A stretch of DNA of 64,000 nt from Malus domestica (taxonomy: Eukaryota; Streptophyta; Magnoliopsida; Rosales; Rosaceae). A program made the translations under genes and the position numbers. Shown piece after piece: positions 32,314-42,482 of this stretch (positions are counted from its first letter, which is position 1; each line of letters begins with the position of its first letter). The notes beneath the pieces are model-generated. The model saw only the letters and a list, made by a program, of their open reading frames with translations, had not been told where the DNA came from and made no database searches. The DNA lies in the NCBI RefSeq assembly GCF_042453785.1, contig NC_091677.1, positions 26,785,501-26,849,500 on the forward strand. Reading direction: 5' to 3'.

Positions 32314-33996
32314 CTAAGTAGTAGTGGTAGTGTTGATGTGAAATATGCGACCGCAGCTATAAACTGAGCAAAACGCTTGCAATGCCATCAATAGCAAGAG
32401 AAAAACGGCAGCCAGCAAAGCAAGAATTGGCCAGCAACCAACCACATAAACCTTGAAAATTTTTGCCATTTTAACCTTCCATCTACCGTTATAATACTTG
32501 TTCACATCTTCAATCGCCTGGTCCAAGAATGGCACTTTCGTCAACCGAATCGACTTGCTCATACCATTAAACAGACTGGCCACTTCTTCATCACTCTTCA
32601 AACGGTTCAGAATTATACCTTTTTCTCTAAGCAGCTTTGCGTCCTCCTCCGTGTCTATAATCCCGTTCATCATTTCTGTGTAGCGTGTAAAAACCAACTG
32701 CCCTGATGCATTTGATGCTTCATAAGTTACCAAGTTTCTCAGGATCACCTCTGCGTTCACATCTAAGCTAGTTGCGGGGAGGTAAAGTGTGACCGTTTTG
32801 GGATCAAAGGATATGGATGAAATGCAACCCTTTGTTGGCACAAAACGGATCCCGGATTCCATAAGATCAGACACAGAAGGGATAGTGATCTCCTCTACCA
32901 ATGGCGGTTTGTTGACGGAACTCTCATTTTCGGGTTTGATTTCTTCTTTGTCTTGGGAGGAGAATAAATAAGCAACAGGTTGTTTCAAAAGTGCAAATCC
33001 AGGAAGGCTGGAGAGGATTGTCCAAGGCAATTTAAATATCACTTTAATAGGTCCGGATACAAGTATGTTTTTAAGGAGACGTACCGGCCCTTTGTTTAGT
33101 TTCGACAGCAGATTCCATACTTCCTCAAGAAATTGTTTAACGTAATTCGGGCTCTTTGTAGATTTTGACTCCTTGTCTTCGTCTGTGCCTTCGCCTTGAT
33201 CCTCAGCTTCTACAATTTCAGAGGGCCGGCGTTCTAGTTTGGGGGTGATCATTTGGTACAAAAAGTCTAGCAAGTGAGCACATTCTGAGACTTTGATCTT
33301 CGGCAGGTCCTCATCCTTCATCTTGAAGGGTGAAAGCTCTTTGCACAATCCCATCAACATCGAAAGCAGCATCTCGTCAGCAGTTTCCAACGATTGGAAT
33401 CGAAACTCCAACATTTTTCTCAAAACAAATAGTGGGATTTGGTTCTCAAGCATTACCAAGTCCCTTAGAATTGAATGGTGTGCTGAGTTCCTGCCTGAAT
33501 AGTCAACCAAGCGTGACATCTTTGAGGAAACTCTGGTCAAAATCTTCCCTTCTTTGGCTCCATAGACTTGGACCATCTCTAGCAAGAATGATGCGTCGAT
33601 CGCCATCATCCACCCTAGAGTCTCACCATTGAAATCCAGGTACTTGTGGTAGCAAGCACGAATACGCGGCTCAAGCTTTATCAATTGATCAACAAGATTT
33701 TGGAACTTAAGGCACTGGAGATTCTTTTGTGTTCTTTTAGCTGCAGCCACTTTGTACCTCTCCATCTCGTAGAGCTCCGGACGCAAATAATGGTAAGGAC
33801 CAATTGCAACTTCTTGTGGGGTGTAGGAATCAGGATCACTTGCCAAAAGGGTTTTCGGGACATTGAAAATGGAAACGGGGATTTCGCTATCATCGTCGAG
33901 CTCTTCCTCGAGTGTTTTTCGGATTTGAATAACCCATTGGAACTCGTTGAAGTTCGAACTAGATTTGGAAGAGAAACTTTGTTGGAGAGAGGACAT
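32314..33996 (-). CDS. DUF247 (UPF0481-like) protein, gene 1
   Basis: A single uninterrupted exon of 560 codons. The family opening is clear: VSIFNVPKTLLASDPDSYTP near residues 42-62, then IGPYHYLRPELYEMERYK (about 66-83). A middle part has RDLVMLENQIPLFVLRKM (about 180-197) and an acidic segment EAEDQGEGTDEDKES near 265-280. The C-terminal half ends with a hydrophobic helix (WPILALLAAVFLLLLMALQA, about 523-543) and a short tail with NTTTTT, suggesting a C-terminally anchored membrane protein. DUF247 is plant-specific and biochemically uncharacterised; members act as self-incompatibility determinants in grasses, which cannot be carried over here. The length fits the family. The start is the first ATG and is conserved in all three copies. 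About 25 substitutions separate it from gene 2 by eye. Confidence 0.93.
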   Translation of the reverse strand: MSSLQQSFSSKSSSNFNEFQWVIQIRKTLEEELDDDSEIPVSIFNVPKTLLASDPDSYTPQEVAIGPYHYLRPELYEMERYKVAAAKRTQKNLQCLKFQNLVDQLIKLEPRIRACYHKYLDFNGETLGWMMAIDASFLLEMVQVYGAKEGKILTRVSSKMSRLVDYSGRNSAHHSILRDLVMLENQIPLFVLRKMLEFRFQSLETADEMLLSMLMGLCKELSPFKMKDEDLPKIKVSECAHLLDFLYQMITPKLERRPSEIVEAEDQGEGTDEDKESKSTKSPNYVKQFLEEVWNLLSKLNKGPVRLLKNILVSGPIKVIFKLPWTILSSLPGFALLKQPVAYLFSSQDKEEIKPENESSVNKPPLVEEITIPSVSDLMESGIRFVPTKGCISSISFDPKTVTLYLPATSLDVNAEVILRNLVTYEASNASGQLVFTRYTEMMNGIIDTEEDAKLLREKGIILNRLKSDEEVASLFNGMSKSIRLTKVPFLDQAIEDVNKYYNGRWKVKMAKIFKVYVVGCWPILALLAAVFLLLLMALQAFCSVYSCGRIFHINTTTTT

Positions 33997-34111
33997 GTTT
34001 ATGGTGTGTTGTTCTAGCTTTTTTTAGGATCATAAACTTTTTTGGTGGGTTGAAAGACAGTTTCTGATCAGATTGTGAGGAAGTTATGAGAAGAACTAAG
34101 GAGAGAGTCCT

Positions 34112-34124
34112 CATATTAATATTG
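34112..34124 (-). promoter_or_regulatory. Possible TATA-type element of DUF247 gene 1
   Basis: On the minus strand CAATATTAATATGAGG lies about 120 bases before the ATG and is kept in genes 2 (about 44,272-44,285) and 3 (about 53,751-53,763), where other upstream sequence has indels. That it is a TATA box is a guess from position. Confidence 0.25.
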
Positions 34125-34914
34125 TCATTAGTGACCTTTAAGAGTGTTTTTGAATTTATCAATTGGGAATGCGTTTTCCTCATGCTTTAATTGTTTACTA
34201 TATGAAATGTGTCTTTTACCTTGCTCATGACATAGATCTGAGTTGGCTACGGCATGTCTTCATTATATCAAATTCTAATCCTTCTAAGTAATTGGTGTTA
34301 GCAAGAGTAGAGAGGATGTAGAGTGATGAGCATGAGAGATTTTTCAGTGTGTTAGAAACACGGTCCGGTACGTCAAGTGTAATAATACAATTAATTGGAA
34401 ACTTGAAAAAGAAAATTTAAACAATTGCGTTATAACATTTAGTGTACCGAATCATATTTCTAGCACAATGAAAATTTTCTTTATAAGTAAGAATAAGTTA
34501 AATCAAAAGTTTGACACCCTTAAATATAACGAAAAATATGTAATAATTCATCTATTGGTGACAGGGAGTTATATGTTTGTTATTCCCACTTGGTGCAAGT
34601 AGGATTAATGTAGTGTGAGAATCATAATCATTGGGCTCCATTTCACGTGTAGAAGCCCTGTGGGATGATAGTGCCATGTTGGCCTTTAAAGAAAGGAATA
34701 AAAAAAATGAGAATTCGTTGTGGAATCCACAACATATTGAATTTCAACGATCCGAATCGTTTATTTTTTAAGTTGTACCTCATAAATCATCCTTGCAAAA
34801 TATTAGCCAAATCAGAAATATTTAAGATATTTAATTGAGTTCAAAGAAATGAACAAATACTTTGTTATACAAGAAACAATGAAATTTGATGTTGATAATT
34901 AAATAGACAAATGA

Positions 34915-35160
34915 TTGTCACTCAGTACTACGGTCTGTTGGTATTCCTCTTAACTTGGAAGTGACAGGTCTTAGGTTCGAATCTCGTGAATGGCGAATTC
35001 GATACCAAATTAGGCTGCCCATTGTATGACATTTAGTACTACAATATAATTGTAATTTTTTTCACATGTAATTGAGAGGTTTTCAGTTTGATTTTCATTA
35101 AAGAAAAATTCGAATCACATTATTACTAGTTTATTGTGAGGCTAACACATGTCTTCTCTC
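34915..35160 (+). mobile_element. tRNA-derived SINE copies, two in a row, decayed
   Basis: The first copy reads TACGGTCTGTTGGTATTCCT and later TTAGGTTCGAATCTCG, which fits a Pol III box A region and box B (GGTTCGANTC). The second, from about 35,032, reads TAGTACTACAATATAATTG, GTAATTGAGAGGTTTTC, and CATTATTACTAGTTTATTGT in the same order. The same family occurs reversed at 46,105-46,258. Both copies are absent from the paralogous block near 54,240-54,530. Confidence 0.65.
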
Positions 35161-35466
35161 TTATTATAGATAATATCGTTCGTTAAAAGAAAATAATTAA
35201 TTAATTCTTGTTCCGTCTAAAAAACAGACAACAGACTAACTCTGATCTAATGATAAATCTTTTACCAGTATTTAAAAGAAGTTAATTTGATGTGTAAAAG
35301 TAAACTAACTCTGAATCTAACGATAACTCTTTCATCGGTATTTGAAAGTTTCAAGTTCAATTTCAATCCCTAGTGATTAAAAAATAAAGTAAAATCCTAA
35401 TTGATGCGGTCGATTTTTTATACGTATGCCAACAATTATTACGCAACTATCACGTTATGTGTCACA

Positions 35467-35683
35467 TTAGTTAGGTTTTAATTTTTTTTTTTTTAAAAGG
35501 AGACAATTTGTGACAAGCCACGGTTATCCACCATTTCCGGGTCGGAGATGCTATAAGGAATTTCACCCTTGCCCATTGCTACGGTCAAGCAGACTCACAA
35601 ACTCGGAGCATCAAACCCAAGACTTTCCATATTTTTTTGTTTGTTTATTGAAAAGCCACATTCCACTTTAATTCTAAAATGTT
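35467..35683 (-). mobile_element. Insertion with poly-A end, SINE-like
   Basis: Block C reads continuously through this point (about 54,815), so this roughly 217-bp stretch is an insertion in block A or was lost from the other. On the minus strand it ends in CTCCTTTTAAAAAAAAAAAA and carries GGGTTTGATGCTCC, which resembles a Pol III box B. It is non-coding. Confidence 0.5.
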
Positions 35684-36676
35684 GAGATAATAGTTAGTGT
35701 ATGTCATATTACTCATTTTTTTACCCTAAATTCATCCACCATATGAAAAAATGTGTCACGTTAGTCATTTATAAAATGTTGAGATAATAGTTTGTGTACA
35801 TCACATTACTCTTTTTGCTTTACAAACGATAAGATAATTACATCTATACTACAGAGAGATGCAAATTCGAACTTCAATGTAGATGATAAAGTATACTGCT
35901 TTAGTCAACTTGGCTAAACTCATATTTATTTGGATTATATTACTCTTAATATTTTATAATTGTGGCGTGGAGGGCTTACATTTCATAATATTAGCATAAA
36001 CCCTATCCTAACTTAATAATTCGTTAACTGGAATCGAATTACATCAGCATAGACAAAAGAGGACAACCATATTGGTTCCTTCCCTAGCCGTGAATAATGG
36101 TTAGTTTAATAATTCTTTTGGAAGATTTGAGTTTAATAACTAAACACAAAGATAGAAGATAAGTATGCCAAGAAAAAACACATCCGTTATAGCCAAATTC
36201 TTTGCCAACTCTCTTTTTCCATGAAGTTCCATGTTTGCAATTCGAATTACTTTTATAGGTAGCTCAAGTTTGCAATTTTAATTATGATCTTCTTGTAAAC
36301 AAAGTATGACACTGTGCTTGGTATTAACACACAATCCAACTCACCATAACAGTTTTCTGTTTACTTTGTGCAACTAATTTTGTCTTAGAGTAATTAGTTA
36401 TACTTGATTAGATGCTGATTATGATTAGCAGGTGTATATATACACAGTTGTAAATATTCTTTCAATTAATGAAAATAGCACAATTCATAACTCATCATAT
36501 GGTATCAACCGCCATTGCTTAACAGCCTCTTCATGATCCTCTCCATCTCTTCATGATTCTCACTGACCTTCACTTCTCGATCGATTTTCTTTGCGTCTCT
36601 CTTCATGATTTTCTTCAATTCTTGATCGATTTTTCGTCTCTTTGATCTTTAATCTTTGTTTTTCTCTACTTCTCCG

Positions 36677-37615
36677 ATGACATCTTCGGATTCTTCTCCA
36701 GCGAATCCTAACATTCTTGCCCCCAATTCATCTTCGATGAACCCTAACCCTAATTCTCCAATTTCATCTATTTCTTCAATTATAATCCAAAACATTAGTT
36801 GTATGGTTCCCATGAAGCTCAAACGAGACAATTATCTCATCTGGAAGACGTTCTTTGCTCCAATTTTTCGTCGTTACAAGCTTACTGGAATTCTTGATGA
36901 CACTGAGGTATGTCCACCTCCATATCTTCTTGACGGTTCTGGACAACACCGGTGTTCCGAATCCAGCCTTTGAAACTTGGTATGAGAAGGATCAAAACAT
37001 CCTCATTTGGTTGAATTCCACTATCTCTAAAGAGATCATACGTTTCACTGTCGGTGTATCATCTTCTCACGAACTATGGATCAATCTTGAACAATGCTTC
37101 AGTGGAGTCTCTGTTGCGCACATTCACCAACTCCACACTTGCCTTCACTCAGTTCAGAAAGGTGTCTTTCATTCTCTGAATACATTCAACAAATCAAGAG
37201 TATCTCGGATGCTTTAATGGTTATTGGCGCGCCAATTTCTGATCATGACCTTATTGCTGTTACGCTCAATGGTCTCTCTGATGAGTACAAGTCATTTATT
37301 GATTCTATCATGATGTGAATTTCCTCCACAACTCTTGATGAACTTCATGGCTTATTGATCAACAAAGAACTTTTCATGAGTCAAAAGAAAAAAATATGTT
37401 GTTCCTTCTATTTCAGAACCTTTTCATGCTTATGCTGCTCAGTCTCAGCGTTCTTAGGCTCCGATTCTTCCAACGCCTCAATTCAATGCCTTTCCCCAAA
37501 CTTTTGATGCTCCATACTCCAACTACAATTCTTCTAAGAATTATCAAGGCAGCAATCGTGGTCATAACCACAGCAATAATCGTGGCAAACAATCGTAGTT
37601 TCAACAATTATTGTG
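36677..37615 (+). pseudogene. copia gag remnant
   Basis: Starts MTSSDSSPANPNILAPNSSS; then MVPMKLKRDNYLIWKTFFAP, a typical copia gag motif (L-x-x-x-N-Y-x-x-W). Two frameshifts (about 36,940 and about 37,170) separate it from FETWYEKDQNILIWLNSTIS and IKSISDALMVIGAPISDHDL, then LNGLSDEYKSFIDSI. A Gly/Asn/His-rich linker precedes the insert at 37,622. It belongs to the UBN2/Retrotran_gag_2 family. Frameshifts and stops make it non-functional. Confidence 0.85.
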
Positions 37616-37621
37616 GGTCTG

Positions 37622-39870
37622 TGTCACACCCCAAAACTTGAGATGTGAGATTAAGTAAAATAAATAGAACAAAGTGGCCGTTTAAGGATGCAAAACAAAT
37701 TTCATCTTAAGATTATGTCGACGAAAAGTTAAATCCCCCAATTTCCATAAAGTTAAACTACAAAAGTCAATTTAAAGAAATAGAGTTAAAGGTCTCATGG
37801 TAATACAAACTACAAAAGCGACCTAAACCGTAAAATTCACCGAAAATAGCTCGTTCAACCAAAATGCGTGAAAATTTCCAGATCCAATGTTAACCCACGA
37901 AACTAAGTTGTGTCAAAATTTCATTGATTTTCGAGTTCGGGAAGTATAGGAAAATGTTAAAACTAAAACAGGCATGCTGCTGTTTTCCTGTAAGAACAAT
38001 TTCAGCAGCTCCAAATTACTCTGCAAACAAAACTATCTATATTCCAAATCTGAATTTTTGCAACATTCCACTTAGGTAATAGATACACACCCACAGTTTT
38101 AAACATAACCAAGTTCATAGTGGTTCTTCAAGAGCCATTCATAAAACCTTACAGATTAAAATAAGTTCACAAAAGACCTTTAGGTCTTCTAACAAGAAAA
38201 CATTTTCAGGCTATTTGAGGAAAATGTACATGAGCAAAACTATACAAGCCAAAAGACAAGTAGTTATATATACATGATTTTCATAGCCCAGGTAAGTAGA
38301 ATCTCCAACCCACCGAGGTCGACATCATTTTAGTCTACTACGCCACAAAAGGATCATTTACAAACAAAAACTAACTATACAAACACTTTGGCAGCTCACC
38401 CAAAAGAAGTGTACGCCTGGACTCCCGTCAACTAACCCACATTAGAGCTGCCACTTGAAAATCAGCTAGTCGACTCTACACACCTGAAAGTACATGTGTA
38501 GAAAAACGGGGTGAGCATAAAATGCCCAGTAGGGGTAAGTCCGTAGTCATTTAAAATCTCTAGTGCATGCCGAAAGTAATAAAAGTGATTCAAAACAGTT
38601 TATTTTCACCACCACGTAATCCAACAATTTAAAAATTTATGGAAAGTAACATATGACAGAAAAACCAAAGGTTTCGGAGCATTAGCAGCTTGATAACAAC
38701 GGTACAACACACAAGTTCAAAAATCACTTCTTTTGTCATAAGGATAACAAAGCCATTATCATTTAAAGAATCACTAGCACACCAAATCACAAAGATCTTC
38801 TTTTATCCCAAACAAGTGACAAGCAGATTGGAAAGAACCGTAATATACCTGGCCAATACACATATCACATGTATTTATCACTTTCATAACTCATTCTCAC
38901 AGCCCCCACACATGGAGCTTTCCCCGGGGAACCTTGGGTCATTGTGCCCATAATCAAACAACTTCACGGGTCATTGTGCCCATTCATACATTTCTCAACA
39001 TTCTCAACTGCACAGGTATTACACTATTTTTCATCTACTTTCACAATTTGAACATTCGTATTGAGATGCTTCAATATTTGGTATTGAGTAAAATAAGAGG
39101 CATGCACATCAAAACAAAATCTTGAAAAAACTCATTTCAATCACTTTAAACTCACCAAAGTTGTAGTAACGGAATTTGAATCATTTAGATCAAACCATAG
39201 TGCAATATTTTCTCCACTTCTTTTACATAATCGAAAAAGAAAACATTTTAAGTAAGCTTAAAAAATGTTCAAATGCCATCAATCCTTAATCAAGTAAAAA
39301 TGAAAAACCAAAATATTTTATTTTTGATTAAAACTCCCCTACCTCAACACAATTTCTTGATATTCAACTTCCATGGTGTTCGTCGACTTGTGTCGTCCCC
39401 TTGTCCTTCTCTTCCTTATCTATAAACAAGAAAAATCATTACGCACCACTTATACAAATATCTAACAACATACCCTAATTCAAGGTTAATTGGGGACTTA
39501 AATCAAACACTTGGTGCTCAACTCTAAAACTATAACATGAACTATGATACCTTCATGTTCTTTTACTCCGACCCAAACTAATTCATGGGTTAACAAACCA
39601 AAAAAAATCAAATAGATCCCAAAGGTAAGAAATAGATACCTTAAATGGAGACAAAGGAAAGATCCTCACTTGTTCTAATCTTCACAAGCAAAGAAAATTA
39701 AACTCCTCTTCCTTAGATTTCCTTTTTGACAAGTGAAGAGCTAAAAGGGGTAAACCCCTTTCATTATTTTTGGCTGGAGGGAAGGCAGGAAGGGAACATA
39801 GGGATTTCTAGAACCCATCCCTTTTTTTTATATCCCAAACGTCAACTTTACCTCCTTTTTTTTTTCTTTA

Positions 39871-39901
<31 letters not shown>

Positions 39902-40015
39902 TCCAATGGCCAAAGGCCAATTGATCTAACCTCAAATAATGCAAAACAATTTTTGCTAACAAAGACCACAAGCAATTCACTCTTAATCCCCACTTAAAAT
40001 TTTCGGGATATTACA
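37622..40015 (-). mobile_element. Solo-LTR-like insert, about 2.4 kb, gypsy type
   Basis: On the plus strand it begins TGTCACACCCCAAAAC and ends TTCGGGATATTACA; on the minus strand it starts TGTAATATCCCG and ends GGGGTGTGACA, a TG...CA pair usual for plant Ty3/gypsy LTRs. Flanks GTCTG (37,617-37,621) and ATCTG (40,016-40,020) differ at one base and could be the target duplication. The copia gag and its zinc-knuckle region resume on either side. There is no coding content. The ends resemble those of the chromovirus at 55,378, so a related family is likely. A (TA)n run lies at 39,869-39,893. Confidence 0.7.
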
Positions 40016-41050
40016 ATCTGGCAATTTTCGAGGCACCTCTTACAATCCAAGTCGTTCTTCAGGAGGATCAAATCGATAGTACTTTGGTGGCCGAGTTCCC
40101 TATCAAATATGTCACTCTTAGGATCATGAAGCAATTGACTACTTCAAACGCATGAATCATGCCTTTGCTGGAAAAATTCCACCAGCTAAATTAGCAAGGA
40201 TGCGTGCTTATACCATTGCTAAATCTTCTTGTCCTACCTGGATTTTGGACTCTGGAGCTACCTCACGTATCACAAATGATATCTCTTCCATTCATTCTCA
40301 TATGCCTTATCAAGGTGAAGACAAGGTTTATATCGGTGATGATCAAGGTATGCCCATTCACCACACTGGTACTTCTGTTCTTAAAACTCCAACTGCGGCA
40401 TTTAAGTTGAACAATGTTCTTCATGTTCCTCATATGAAGTTTAATCTTCTTTCTGCATATCAAATTTTAAAGGATAATTACTGTCAATTAATCCTTGATT
40501 CTGATGGTTCTACAATCAAGGACCGTTCTACAGGGAATATGCTTTTTTAGGGGCCAGTTAGCTCTGGTTTTTATCTCGTCCAAGGTACTTCTCATGCTTC
40601 TGTCTGTGCTCCAGCATCTACATCGTCCTATGCAAAAATTAGTACTCCAACTTCATTACAACTTTGGCATAAGAGGCTTGGACATCCCTCTTCTACAATT
40701 TTCAGGAAGATATTAACTAGAAATAAGCTTGCTTACACTGGCTAACAGTCTGTATGTTTCTTTTGTCAAGATTATGCCATTGGAAAAAATCATAAGCTAC
40801 CATTTTCTGTAAGCACTAGTAGTACTACTCACAGTCTAGAACTTGTTCACTGTGATGTTTAGGGCCCTGCTTCTATATCCTCTATTAGTGGATATAAATT
40901 CTATGTTTTATTTGTTAATGAGTTTACCAAATGTAATTGGTTGTTTCCTTTGAAGTCAAAATCTGAGGTCTTCTCCATATTTGTACATTTCAAATCATAT
41001 GTTGAAAAGTTGACTAGAAACAAAATCAAGATTCTGCGATCTGATTATTA
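40016..41050 (+). pseudogene. copia protease and integrase N-terminal part, truncated
   Basis: After the insert the zinc-knuckle region is degraded (ICHS, then DHEAIDYFKRMNHAF). The protease reads TWILDSGATSRITND near 40,240 with the DSGA active site intact. GAG_pre-integrase follows with LQLWHKRLGHPSS (about 40,660) and C-x2-C. The integrase core begins LELVHCDVxGPAS (about 40,840, one stop inside) and ends at about 41,048 after KIKILRSDY, just before the usual G-G-E region. In-frame stops occur at 40,548 and elsewhere. Confidence 0.87.
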
Positions 41051-41269
41051 ATGAAATTTGTAATTCTCGTCATTTTCTATTTTATTTATCCAGCGTCCAA
41101 ACAATGAAATTTCAACTTACAAAATTTTAAAAACTAGTGTAAATTATAAACTCCCGTTATTTATAATTTTATGAAAATTTAAAACTATCAATCCATACAA
41201 AGTGAGAATTTTCTCAAAAGCTCCTGTAGTTTCCATTTTCTTAATTTCGAACATTTCCCCTCTAATCCT

Positions 41270-41384
41270 CTACCCTACAAAGTAATCTGAATCACTAGCC
41301 AAGACCAAAAGAGTTTTGACTTTTGGAGCATTGAATTCAGTTAGAATTGGAAGAGAGTGCTGGTTGGAGAGAAGACATGTTTAT
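41270..41384 (-). pseudogene. DUF247 5'-end relic 1
   Basis: On the plus strand the order CTACAAAGTAATCTGAATCA, CTAGCC, AAAAGAGTTTTGACTTTTGG and GGTTGGAGAGAAGACATG parallels GTGTAGGAATCAGGATCACT, CTGGCC, AAAAGGGTTTTCGG and TTGGAGAGAAGACATG in the intact genes, whose reverse strand encodes the ASDPDSYTP region and the start codon. The middle of the segment is shortened and no frame remains. Confidence 0.6.
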
Positions 41385-41627
41385 GTTGTACTTTTGATTA
41401 ATCCTGCCATGAAATTTGTAATTCTCGTCATTTTCTATTTTATTTATCCAACATCCAAACAATAAATTTCAACTTACAAAATTTTAAAAACTAGTGTAAA
41501 TTATAAACTCCCGTTATTTATAATTCTATGAAAATTAAAAACTATCAATCCATATAAAGTGAGAATTTTCTCAAAAGCCCCTATAGTTTCCATTTTCTTA
41601 ATCTTGAACATTTCCCCTCCAATCCTC

Positions 41628-41725
41628 TACCCTACAAAGGAATCTGAATCACTAGCCAAAACCAAAAGAGTTTTGACTTTTGGGGACATTGAATGCAATT
41701 TGATTTGGAGAGAAGGCATGTTTAT
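41628..41725 (-). pseudogene. DUF247 5'-end relic 2
   Basis: Same arrangement as relic 1, with GGAATCTGAATCACTAGCC and GGAGAGAAGGCATG; the ATG-equivalent is at 41,717-41,719. No open frame is kept. Confidence 0.55.
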
Positions 41726-42482
41726 GTTGTACTTTCCATTAATCCTGCCATGGAAGAACTTTAACCGAATGTTTATGATATTAAACAAAACAATGGGGGT
41801 AAATGCGTTTTCCTCATGCTTAATTTAATTGTGCTTATCCTTTCAAAAATAAAAAATTATCTTTCACCATGCGTAATTGTGCATTGACCCATTCGACGTT
41901 TACTAATACCTACCGGCTGCCACCAACCAATATTGTTTTCTTTCTAATTAATCCTACTAGTGTTCCACATGTTGCTTCAAGAACCCTGTGGGAATGGGAT
42001 GAAAGTTCCATGCTACTATTTCTCCACTGTAATTATTCAATATTCATATGATTTTGTATGATAAAAATGGGCCCTTTGTTTCCCTCGTTTTTGTATCCCG
42101 ACTTGTTGCGTGGGTAAACTATGAACATTTTTTGTGTATTTTTTTTTGGTTTTTGGAATGGAGAAGCATGAGATTACGGTAGACTTTTTATTTACGAGTG
42201 AAAAAGAATATTGCAAAACTGTTGTACTGAATGAGAATAGTTATTTCATATCTTTTGTTTTTTTTTATATGAAAGAAAAATGTGAAAGAGAGAATGGTGG
42301 GAGAAAACTTGGAAGAATTTAAATTAGTATAATTGTTGTTTCATCTTTATTATGTAAATATTGTTTTACTGCAAGAATAATATAAGAAAACTGATGACAT
42401 GGTTGGTGTCTTGAGAAAGAGGTTGGCAATCTCTCTTGGAGTTTTATCTTTAAATTTTGCTACTTGACATTCCACCTAGATT

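Larger units (their letters stand above)
28753..36120. repeat. Duplicated block A with DUF247 gene 1 (matches 49,396-55,264)
   Basis: This stretch aligns from end to end with 49,396-55,264, in the same orientation, interrupted by indels: 1,236 bp present only here (30,944-32,179), MITE DNA present only in the other copy (50,207-50,370 and 51,022-51,224), SINE-type insertions only here (34,915-35,160; 35,467-35,683). It holds DUF247 gene 1 and both its flanks. The left edge, before the solo LTR inserted, continues into 17,131-17,520. Except for the genes I see only AT-rich non-coding DNA in it. Confidence 0.88.
36498..41050 (+). mobile_element. Ty1/copia fragment split by an LTR-like insert
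   Basis: An LTR end (CTCATCA at about 36,497) is followed by a primer-binding site (TGGTATCA at 36,500). Gag begins at 36,677, and protease and integrase parts lie at 40,140-41,050. A 2.4-kb element (37,622-40,015) separates gag from protease. The element stops abruptly inside the integrase core at about 41,050, where a DUF247-derived repeat begins. The left start of the LTR was not located, and reverse transcriptase and the second LTR are absent. Confidence 0.82.
41051..42450. repeat. Repeats with decayed DUF247 5' ends, left of gene 2
   Basis: ATGAAATTTGTAATTCTCG begins at 41,051 and again at 41,409; the first unit (358 bp) is followed in tandem by the second, which extends further to about 42,450. 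The longer unit matches 45,221-46,357 on the other side of gene 2. The units include sequence like the 5' end of the DUF247 genes. Confidence 0.85.

Noticed and set aside
32498..33632. Plus-strand open frames across DUF247 gene 1 (also in genes 2 and 3)
   Set aside because: They are shadows of the minus-strand gene and are conserved only because the gene is.
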